Assembly (NCBI GenBank): GCA_016931995.1
Contig: JAFGDS010000057.1
Coordinates: 1-37,562 of the forward strand
Direction: 5' to 3'
Source of the DNA: Pirellulales bacterium
Lineage (GTDB): Bacteria > Planctomycetota > Planctomycetia > Pirellulales > Thermoguttaceae
Length of the DNA stretch: 37,562 nt
The translations under genes and the position numbers were made by a program. Positions 31,494-37,562 of the stretch are shown one piece after another (the stretch's first letter is position 1; the number at the start of each line of letters is the position of its first letter). The notes below the pieces were generated by a model, which searched no databases, was not told where the DNA came from, and saw only the letters and a list, made by a program, of their open reading frames with translations.

Positions 31494-33752
31494 GTGGCAA
31501 GGCTGCCGCGTCTCAATTCACATTTTCCCGCAACCGCGAGACTCTCTGTCCCAGGAGTGGGCCTGACATTGACCACGGTGACGGAAGAACGCGCACAGCA
31601 CGTCCGCCAGGCAGCCAGTCTCCTTGTGCCACACCTAGAAAACAAGAAAGCCAACGACATTTTCGGCGATGTGTTTGGCTCTCGCTGGGATTGCGGCCAT
31701 GCGGGCGGCTCCCCGGAGGCACACTCTCTTCGGTCGGCATGGGCGCTCGTCAGCATGTGGCTTGTTGGCCAGCTTGTGGGTGCCATAGCTAGCAACGCAG
31801 ACTATCGGGACGCAGAGCATTGGTTTCTAGGTTCTTCCGACGAACGTTTGCGATCTTTGGCGGCACTAATTCCAAATGCCACAGCCAGTGAATCGCTAGC
31901 TGAACTTCGACAACCCCGATACGATGACGGATTTGCCGAATTGCTTCCTTACGTTTTGGATACGCACGGCCCAGGTAGCAGGCTGAGCGTTATGCGTGAA
32001 CCCGGCACCAAAGTGGCGCGATCAGCGAAACGGCGTGATGGGGTGTTCTATACGCCGGCTGATGTGGCAGAGTATATGGCGGGCGAAGTCCTCGGGGACA
32101 TTCGCAAGAAAACGAAGACCCCAAAGTGCCTCGATCCGTCATGTGGGAGTGGTGTGTTTCTTCGCGCGCTCCTCCACACGGCAGAGCTTTCCTCACCATC
32201 AAAACATTTCGATCGCTTTGCGTTTGCCCAAAACAGTCTCTATGGCTTCGACATAAGCGCACTTGCCGTTGAAGCTGCTTGTTTTGTTCTCCTTCACGAC
32301 ACTTATCGAGATATTGCGGCAGCCGTCCCTACCCCCTGGGTTGCATGGCATCTCCTACGGCTGAATTTCTCCGTGGTGGATTCGCTTTCTGTCACACGAA
32401 AGGAAGTTGCGCAGACGAAGGATTTGGAGAGACGTTCGCTGGCCTTGCGCCAACTTTGCAGCACTCCAGGCTTACGTGATGCTCAGAATATGGGCCTCAT
32501 CAGAGGAAAGTCCAAGAGGTTCGGTTCCGATAATCTCGACACGTTGCCGATTGCTCGCATATTCCCAGAAGCAGCCTCCGGCTTTGATGTGTTGATTGGC
32601 AACCCGCCATATTCGGCACTCAAGAATGCGCCAAGCCATCTCCATACCGCGAAGCAGTTTGTGTCTTTCCCGGACCGTCCTAGTGGCTCGGAGATGATTT
32701 ACAGCGCATTCATTGAGATGATGTGGCGGCTCACGGTCCAAGATTCTTCGGCATCTGGGTTGGTGGTCCCCCTGTCCATAGCCTATCACCAAGGAAAGCA
32801 ACTCACGGCTTGCAGGCTCGCAATTATGCAAGATATTGGACACTGGAGATTTGCGTTCTTTGACCGCGAGCCTCACGCACTTTTTGGGGAAGACGTCAAA
32901 ACACGCAACGCCATTCTGTTTCGTGTGGTTAGTCGCAAGAAAGCTAGATCCGTCAATGCAACACGTTTTCAGACCGGGCCTCTGCAAAAATGGACAAGCC
33001 GGAATCGGAGTGGCCTGTTTGCATCGCTGGACTTCACACCAATCAATGTCCCCGATATTTCACGTGGGATTCCCAAACTGGATGGACAGTTGCAGTGTCA
33101 GGCAGCGGCCATCCTGATGGAACGCACGGATCGTTTTTCTCATGGCTGGAAAAAAATCCGCACTTGCTTCCCATCGGATGCTTGTTCCAACGATGCCACT
33201 CCTGTCGTGTTCATTGCCAGCACAGCATACAATTTTCTCAACGTATTCCGTCCCCACAACACGTGTCCGGCGTTACGTGTCCCAATGAGTGAGAACAGGC
33301 TATTTCGGGTGGAGTATGCGTCCGAGAAGAGTGCTTGCGTTGCCTTTGCGATTCTGAGTAGCCGTTTGGTTTACTGGTGGTGGCATGTTCACGGAGACGG
33401 TTTCCATGTTGCACGATGGTTATTGGAAAGCATACCGTTCTGCGATAGCTCCTTTTCAAAGGGAGACCGTGAAAAATTGGCTGCGTGCGGTGGCCGTTTG
33501 TGGGATCAGCTTCAAAGCCATCAAGTGGTAAGCCTGAACCGGAACCGTGTCACAATCGCGTATCGTCCGCTGGCCTGTGAATCTGAGCGAGATGAAATCG
33601 ACGCTATCCTGACGCGCGCGGCCGCAGTACCTCAGTGCTTTTGCACGGAGTTGCGTCGTTTCGTACACAACGTGGTCGTAATTGACAATAACGACGAACG
33701 ACGCCAACACGTCCGTTCGCATTTTCGCCAAACAGAAAGTATCCATGAGTAA
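31494..33752 (+). CDS. N6-adenine-type DNA methyltransferase of a restriction-modification operon
   Basis: This 752-residue protein has the gamma-type amino-methyltransferase order. RRDGVFYTPADVAEYMA at about 180-196 precedes the AdoMet-binding motif DPSCGSGVFL at about 214-223. The catalytic motif NPPY at about 370-373 (VLIGNPPYSAL) indicates an N6-adenine enzyme. The C-terminal half (about 430-740) would be the target-recognition region. The size and layout resemble Eco57I-class methyltransferases. GTG is the start, with GAAGG about 8 bases before it. G+C is lower than in the flagellar region, which suggests horizontal acquisition. It overlaps the next methyltransferase by 8 bases and probably shares its transcript. 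Confidence 0.9.
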   Translation: MARLPRLNSHFPATARLSVPGVGLTLTTVTEERAQHVRQAASLLVPHLENKKANDIFGDVFGSRWDCGHAGGSPEAHSLRSAWALVSMWLVGQLVGAIASNADYRDAEHWFLGSSDERLRSLAALIPNATASESLAELRQPRYDDGFAELLPYVLDTHGPGSRLSVMREPGTKVARSAKRRDGVFYTPADVAEYMAGEVLGDIRKKTKTPKCLDPSCGSGVFLRALLHTAELSSPSKHFDRFAFAQNSLYGFDISALAVEAACFVLLHDTYRDIAAAVPTPWVAWHLLRLNFSVVDSLSVTRKEVAQTKDLERRSLALRQLCSTPGLRDAQNMGLIRGKSKRFGSDNLDTLPIARIFPEAASGFDVLIGNPPYSALKNAPSHLHTAKQFVSFPDRPSGSEMIYSAFIEMMWRLTVQDSSASGLVVPLSIAYHQGKQLTACRLAIMQDIGHWRFAFFDREPHALFGEDVKTRNAILFRVVSRKKARSVNATRFQTGPLQKWTSRNRSGLFASLDFTPINVPDISRGIPKLDGQLQCQAAAILMERTDRFSHGWKKIRTCFPSDACSNDATPVVFIASTAYNFLNVFRPHNTCPALRVPMSENRLFRVEYASEKSACVAFAILSSRLVYWWWHVHGDGFHVARWLLESIPFCDSSFSKGDREKLAACGGRLWDQLQSHQVVSLNRNRVTIAYRPLACESERDEIDAILTRAAAVPQCFCTELRRFVHNVVVIDNNDERRQHVRSHFRQTESIHE

Positions 33753-34671
33753 CAAGACCACTGCGGATATCAAAGAAAAAAGCCGGTTGACCAAGGAGGA
33801 ATGGCGGGAGTATACGAAAACCGTGTGGCAAATCGCCAACACGAGCCATCCCGACCACCCAGCCATCTTCCCTGACGAGATTCCCAAACGGCTTGTCAAG
33901 CTCTTCACATTCTATGGAGAAACCGTACTTGATCCCTTTGCTGGCACAGGAACCACCGCAGCGGTAGCGTTGTCCCTCGGTCGCAAGGCAATTTGTGTTG
34001 AGCAAAGCGAAGCATTCGTAGATATTATCCGAAGCCGTTGTCGGTCCGTCCACAACGGCCAGCCTTTCCAGAAGGACTCGCTCAAGGTAGTGCATGGTGA
34101 CAGCAGAGAAATGCCCTTCCTTGACGATGATTCCGTCGGCCTCATCGTGACCAGCCCTCCATATTGGAATAAGGCGGACTATGGGGCAGCAGAGATGAAT
34201 CTGGGCACGATTGAAAACTACGCGGCATTCCTGGATGCAATCCGGCCTGTCTTCAAGGAATGTGCGCGCGTCCTGCAACCGGGGCGAAAGCTATGCGTTG
34301 TGACCGCGAATGTTAATCAGCATACGGATCACGGGCTATTGACGTTTCCGCTTGCAGCGGACTTCACGGTGATTCTGCGAGAACTCGGCTTGGTAATGAT
34401 AAACGAAGTGATTTGGTCGAAGGACGGAACAGGAGGAAAGTGGGGTTCCTATGGAGCGCAGCGTCCTATTTTTGGGAGTTATCCATATCCGCCAAACTTC
34501 CTTTTCAAGAATGTCCATGAGTACGTCCTTATCTTCGCAAAACCTCCAAGACAGAAGACCAAAGGCCCAAAAGTACGGCCGTATGAAGTCCTGATGCGGC
34601 ATGATTTGCCGGAAAATGGCAGCCGCAAATCGCGTTCACGTTCCAGCAAAAAACAACAGAAGAAGACGTAG
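33745..34671 (+). CDS. SPPY-type DNA methyltransferase, probable N4-cytosine
   Basis: The start at 33745 overlaps the end of the first methyltransferase by 8 bases (ATGAGTAA). The 308-residue product has the AdoMet motif DPFAGTGTT at about 63-71, followed by CVEQSEAFVDI and then the catalytic motif TSPPYW at about 136-141. SPPY suggests cytosine-N4 methylation, although some such enzymes methylate adenine. The order, motif I before motif IV, is the opposite of the common beta class. The tail is Lys/Arg/Ser-rich. Paired with an N6-adenine enzyme and a nuclease, it fits a system in which each methyltransferase protects one strand of an asymmetric site. Confidence 0.88.
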   Translation: MSNKTTADIKEKSRLTKEEWREYTKTVWQIANTSHPDHPAIFPDEIPKRLVKLFTFYGETVLDPFAGTGTTAAVALSLGRKAICVEQSEAFVDIIRSRCRSVHNGQPFQKDSLKVVHGDSREMPFLDDDSVGLIVTSPPYWNKADYGAAEMNLGTIENYAAFLDAIRPVFKECARVLQPGRKLCVVTANVNQHTDHGLLTFPLAADFTVILRELGLVMINEVIWSKDGTGGKWGSYGAQRPIFGSYPYPPNFLFKNVHEYVLIFAKPPRQKTKGPKVRPYEVLMRHDLPENGSRKSRSRSSKKQQKKT

Positions 34672-34696
34672 TCAACCACCGATAGGGGATAGAGTA

Positions 34697-35782
34697 ATGG
34701 AATACGAGTTCCATTTGCAGGACCCGACATCACCGCTCACGGCATACCTCTTTGAAGCCTTGATGCACGCTGCCGAAGGAGCAATCGAGTGGAGAGGAAT
34801 GTTTGCATTTGCATCGCGTTCCGGGGTTGACTCACTGATATTCGACCCAGTTGTCCAAGACTTCCTCGGCACAGGATGCTTGTCACTGATCGTTGGAATT
34901 GACTCGATAACCAACCGCACGACATTGGAGCGACTGCAAGAACTCGCGGCGGCAAATGACCGTCTCGATGTGCGGGTATTCTGGAACCATAGCGCTGGCT
35001 TGTTCCATCCCAAAGTCTCTCACTTTCGTTACCATGACGGTCGTCAATCCCTGATCGTGGGGTCAGGGAACCTGACGCCAGGCGGTTTAAGGGAAAACTA
35101 TGAGGGTTTCAGTGTTGTCCGCGCGATGCCAAGGGAGGCCATCGACCTGACATCATGGTATCGTTTCTTTGACGAGCACCGATCTGACATTCGGGAGATT
35201 GACAACGAGGCTCTGGAACGCGCAGCACGTAACGTTGTTCGTGGTGGCAGACCGAGAGCGAGAGATTTGGAACCTGATATTTTAGTTCCAGAACCGGCCA
35301 CCATTTCAACGGAACCGGAGATTCTTCCTGTACCCTCGGAGTCAAGGGTGCTTGTTGCACAAATCCCAAAAGCAGGAAATCGCTGGGATCAAGGTCACTT
35401 CAATCGAGAAGTCATCGACCAATTCTTCCGCGTTACGCCGAACTCCGCTCAACGAGTCTACCTTCAATGTCAACGTATGGATGGTTCACTTGCCGATCAA
35501 GAGGTTCGGCCTTGCGTTTTCAGTCAACGCAATAAGAACCTTAAAATTGAAATTGGCGCTGCGCACGGGGTTTCCTATCCCGCGAAGGACGTTCCTGTAG
35601 CGGTCTTTCGAGAAGTTCAAGTGCGGACCTTCCACTATATGCTCTTGATGCCCAAAGATGCGGGTTATCAACCGATGCTTCGGCTCACGCAGAAACTTCC
35701 GAACCTAGGCCGAGGACTACCGCGAGTCTTGACTGATGTTGCGACTGTCAAACACGCTTGGCCAGCTTGCCCACTCTGCTAG
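34697..35782 (+). CDS. PLD-fold restriction endonuclease, BfiI/NgoFVII-like
   Basis: From the ATG at 34697 the product has 361 residues, close to the length of BfiI. The N-terminal PLD-type nuclease domain has one HxK...GSxN motif: His104 and Lys106 in LFHPKVSHF, then GSGNLTPGG at about 122-130 and a glutamate near 136. A single motif means the active site would form at a dimer interface, as in BfiI, a metal-independent enzyme. The C-terminal part, about 230-350 (FNREVIDQFFRVTPNSAQRVYL...), resembles the B3-like DNA-binding domain of NgoFVII-type enzymes. The gene lies 26 bases after the second methyltransferase and converges with an XRE gene, overlapping it by 35 bases. No metal-binding PD-(D/E)XK motif is seen. 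Confidence 0.85.
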   Translation: MEYEFHLQDPTSPLTAYLFEALMHAAEGAIEWRGMFAFASRSGVDSLIFDPVVQDFLGTGCLSLIVGIDSITNRTTLERLQELAAANDRLDVRVFWNHSAGLFHPKVSHFRYHDGRQSLIVGSGNLTPGGLRENYEGFSVVRAMPREAIDLTSWYRFFDEHRSDIREIDNEALERAARNVVRGGRPRARDLEPDILVPEPATISTEPEILPVPSESRVLVAQIPKAGNRWDQGHFNREVIDQFFRVTPNSAQRVYLQCQRMDGSLADQEVRPCVFSQRNKNLKIEIGAAHGVSYPAKDVPVAVFREVQVRTFHYMLLMPKDAGYQPMLRLTQKLPNLGRGLPRVLTDVATVKHAWPACPLC

Positions 35783-36002
35783 TCCACGCGTATGTGCGCC
35801 GTTGCACGCTGCGTTTCTTTGGCCGTGCGCGTTTCAGAGCACCTTCGATACGTTCGAAGGTGCGGAAGTCCTGCTTGTGCTTGCCGGATTCGAGGCGGGA
35901 AAGCGTCTCTTGGCGAATTCCCGTGAGCTTGGCCAATTGGGCCTGGGTCAGCCCGAGCTTCCGACGCTCGTTTAAGGTGTCCCACGCAATCGACGCGTGC
36001 AA
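35748..36002 (-). CDS. XRE-family DNA-binding regulator
   Basis: This 84-residue protein has a clear helix-turn-helix: LNERRKLGLTQAQLAKLTGIRQETLSRLESGKH at about 10-42, followed by a basic tail RARPKKRSVQRRTYAW. Such proteins serve as antitoxins of the HigA type or as control proteins of restriction systems. It is transcribed toward the nuclease gene and overlaps its 3' end. Its start codon is right at the join with a broken methyltransferase gene, so its N terminus and promoter may have been lost or replaced. Whether it is expressed is unknown. A 10-bp inverted repeat (GCACCTTCGA-tacgt-TCGAAGGTGC) lies inside the coding sequence at 35839-35863. Confidence 0.75.
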   Translation of the reverse strand: MHASIAWDTLNERRKLGLTQAQLAKLTGIRQETLSRLESGKHKQDFRTFERIEGALKRARPKKRSVQRRTYAWTSRVGKLAKRV

Positions 36003-36228
36003 GCGTCACTACGCCACGTTTCCCGATCGACTCGTGACGCCGATCATCCTGGCATGCAGCAAGCCGGGCGATCTGGTGCTCGACCCCTTCGCCGGGAGCG
36101 GGACGACCTGCCGGATCGCCGCAGCGCTGGGCCGGCGGTTTCTCGGCATCGAGCTGAACCCCGAATACGCCCGAATGGCCCGGGCCACGCTTCGCGTCTC
36201 AAAGCGTGTCCCACCGGCACGATCCTGA
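35998..36228 (+). pseudogene. 3' fragment of a DNA methyltransferase
   Basis: The frame reads KRHYATFPDRLVTPIILACS, then a KPGDLVLDPFAGSGTTC stretch with the AdoMet-binding motif, then RRFLGIELNPEYARMARATL, and a stop. This is the C-terminal third of a beta-class N4/N6 methyltransferase. Homology stops abruptly at about 35998, where the XRE gene begins on the other strand. The upstream part, with the catalytic motif and target recognition, is absent. The G+C-rich codons match the host regions rather than the restriction operon next to it, so it is probably an older resident gene cut by insertion of the island. Confidence 0.75.
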
Positions 36229-36230
36229 CA

Positions 36231-36304
36231 CGTCATCCTGAGCGCAGCGAAGGATCTCGTTGGCGCAGTACCGTTTGAGATGCTTCGCTTCGCTCAGCAT
36301 GACG
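36231..36304. repeat. Dispersed hairpin repeat, copy 2 (CGTCATCCTGAGCG family)
   Basis: CGTCATCCTGAGCGCAGCGA and the inverted TTCGCTTCGCTCAGCATGACG frame a short centre that differs from copy 1 at 817-891. It lies directly after the methyltransferase fragment. The remaining sequence to 36631, about 325 bases, is G+C-rich with no gene I can support. Confidence 0.8.
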
Positions 36305-36631
36305 AGTTTCGCGGGGATCGGGGAGAGGCTCTCAATCGTCACCCGCCGCGCTCCTCCCATGCCCGCAAACGGCCCCATTCATCCACCCAACGGGCGTGGA
36401 CACATTCGGGGAGCCCCCAGGGCTCCCTCGTGCTGCCGCCGCGGAGGCTCGGGACCTGCGGGCCCCGGAGGCTTGTCGCCCCGCCAATAATCCTCCTGCC
36501 GGAGAATGCTTTCCGGCGGTGGTTTGGTTGTCGCTCGGCGGGCTGGGGGCCCTGGGCTCGCGGGGCGACGAGGGAGATCGTCTCGGTTGGCGATCCGCGT
36601 TTCTTGCAGGGCCGTGAAAAGGAATAGAGCG

Positions 36632-37243
36632 ATGAAGGCCGTTGTGAAATCGTTGGGCGGCGCGGCCGCCTTGTTGGTGGTCCTCGGGGTGATGCATTCG
36701 CTCGCCTGGGCGGATAAGCTGGAAAAGGAAACGCCCGAGGAACAGTTGAAGGCCGTGGCCAAGGCTGCGCAGCCGGGCGAGGAGCACGCGAAGCTTAAGC
36801 CGCTCGCCGGCCGGTGGACCTATACGTGCAAGCTGTGGATGGATCCGAGCAAGCCGCCCATGGAGTCGGAAGGCACGATCGAACGCAACTGGGTCCTCGG
36901 CGGGCGGTTTCTCGAGGAGCGGTTCGCCGGCACGGGCGTCGCCGGACAATCCGACTTCGAAGGCGTCGGGCTGGTGGGCTACGACAGCGGACGAAAGAAG
37001 TACACGTGCAGCTTCGCCTGCAACATGGGCACGGGCATCTGCACCGGTCTGGGCGACGCCGATTCGGAAGGCAAGGTGTTCACGTTCCAAAGCGAGGCCT
37101 ATTGCCCAGTGGCACAAAAGGTCGTCCAAAGCCGCGACGTGGTCCGGATCGAGTCGGAGGACAGAGTGGTCATGGAGTCGTACCAGATCGAAAACGGCCA
37201 CGAGCGGAAGGTGATGGAGCTGGTGTCCGTTCGCCAGGAGTAG
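36632..37243 (+). CDS. Exported DUF1579-family protein
   Basis: The start at 36632 has AAGGA 9 bases upstream. The 203-residue product has a signal peptide (LGGAAALLVVLGVMHSLAWA). The mature part has HAKLKPLAGRWTYTCKLWMDP, GTIERNWVLGGRFLEERFAGT and FEGVGLVGYDSGRKKYTC, the pattern of DUF1579, a lipocalin-like beta-barrel family common in Planctomycetes and myxobacteria. Its role is not known. Four cysteines (in YTCKL, YTCSFACN and GICTG) could form disulfides, and others may exist near the end. A strong intrinsic terminator follows about 90 bases after the stop, so it is probably transcribed alone. Confidence 0.8.
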   Translation: MKAVVKSLGGAAALLVVLGVMHSLAWADKLEKETPEEQLKAVAKAAQPGEEHAKLKPLAGRWTYTCKLWMDPSKPPMESEGTIERNWVLGGRFLEERFAGTGVAGQSDFEGVGLVGYDSGRKKYTCSFACNMGTGICTGLGDADSEGKVFTFQSEAYCPVAQKVVQSRDVVRIESEDRVVMESYQIENGHERKVMELVSVRQE

Positions 37244-37334
37244 CGGTTTGCCCGGCCGAGTGCCCCGCGACGGGAAGTCCCCGGGGAGGGCGGACGTTCG
37301 CCGGATTGTCCGACACGGAAATGGAATGACAGGT

Positions 37335-37371
37335 GGGCCGAACCTTTCAAACAAGGTTCGGCCCTCTTTTT
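37335..37371 (+). terminator. Intrinsic terminator after the DUF1579 gene
   Basis: GGGCCGAACCTT pairs perfectly with AAGGTTCGGCCC over 12 bp with a 6-base loop, followed by CTCTTTTTCT. The stem and T-run make this a convincing Rho-independent terminator. Confidence 0.85.
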
Positions 37372-37516
37372 CTCGTAACGCCAACGGGATCCTTCGCCGC
37401 GCTCGGGAAGACGCGCGGCCTTGCGACGAGCACGACCCGGGACAGGCCCGCCACGCAAGGCGACGCCCGCCATGGGCCGTGTCCTGCCCCAGTCGGAATT
37501 GGAATTCTCGTTGTTG

Positions 37517-37533
37517 CGGGTTAGTATAACCCG
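37517..37533 (+). promoter_or_regulatory. Compact palindrome before the right-edge gene
   Basis: CGGGTTA-gta-TAACCCG is a perfect 7-bp palindrome about 17 bases before the ATG at 37551. Its TAGTATAA centre could also serve as a -10 element. It may be an operator or a structured leader for the gene that starts at 37551. Confidence 0.4.
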
Positions 37534-37550
37534 AAGCGAAGGAGGATTCC

Positions 37551-37562
37551 ATGAGTGGCAAG
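37551..37562 (+). CDS. Start of a gene cut by the window edge
   Basis: ATGAGTGGCAAG encodes MSGK. A strong ribosome-binding site (AAGGAGG) lies about 5 bases before it, which makes a real start likely. Four codons are not enough to identify the product. Confidence 0.6.

Noticed and set aside
35748-36002. XRE gene as the control (C) protein of the restriction operon
   Set aside because: C proteins normally precede and read with the nuclease gene. This one converges with it from the 3' side and begins at a scar, so I leave its role open.
36305-36631. Open frames on both strands between the hairpin repeat and the DUF1579 gene
   Set aside because: They are G+C-rich, have no recognisable domain or ribosome-binding site, and conflict with one another.
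1-37562. CRISPR arrays, insertion sequences or prophage genes
   Set aside because: No regular direct repeats with spacers, no transposase or integrase frame and no phage structural gene were found.

Overview
The window is high-G+C bacterial DNA and is probably from a member of the Planctomycetota. That is an inference. It rests on a secreted protein with both dockerin-type repeats and a PEP-CTERM anchor, a compact flagellar gene order that includes flbD, motA, motB and a motE-like gene, a sigma-54 regulatory pair, and many palindromic intergenic repeats. No rRNA or marker gene here fixes the taxon.

Positions 120-26,786, almost all on the minus strand, hold an ECF sigma factor gene and a large flagellar locus. 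In transcription order (right to left) the locus starts with a membrane-anchored TPR protein, a FlgN-like coiled-coil protein, a cytoplasmic histidine kinase and an NtrC-type sigma-54 activator. A good sigma-54 promoter (21064-21079) then precedes flgB-flgC-fliE-fliF-fliG-fliH-fliI-fliJ-motE-like-fliK-flgD-flgE-flbD-motA-motB-fliL-fliN-fliO-fliP-fliQ-fliR-flhB. Many of these genes overlap or nearly abut. The locus supplies the MS ring, rod and hook parts, the export gate and ATPase, the stator and one switch protein. Missing from the window are fliM, flhA, the distal rod and ring genes, the filament genes and flagellin. The expected logic is that the kinase/activator pair switches on the structural operon through sigma-54.

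Positions 26,787-31,260 form a mixed region: a decayed MacB/FtsX-type permease remnant, a two-module dockerin/PEP-CTERM secreted protein, a Gfo/Idh/MocA-fold protein lacking the usual lysine motif, a secreted thioredoxin-fold protein and a tRNA-Gln(TTG).

Positions 31,417-36,228 are an accessory island, visibly poorer in G+C than its surroundings. It carries a three-gene restriction-modification operon: a large N6-adenine-type methyltransferase, an SPPY-type methyltransferase, and a PLD-fold nuclease with a C-terminal domain resembling BfiI/NgoFVII. A convergent XRE regulator follows, fused at its 5' end to the broken 3' end of a host-like DNA methyltransferase gene, which looks like a recombination scar.

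Positions 36,229-37,562 hold a dispersed hairpin repeat, a DUF1579-like exported protein with a clear intrinsic terminator, a compact palindrome, and the first codons of a gene that runs off the right edge.

The points I would look at first are a FliN with three (perhaps four) tandem FliM-like CheY-docking motifs, a FliG that seems to lack the charged torque-helix residues while MotA keeps its charges, a hook protein enlarged by two duplicated modules, the sigma-54 promoter with an upstream dyad, and the BfiI-like restriction island.
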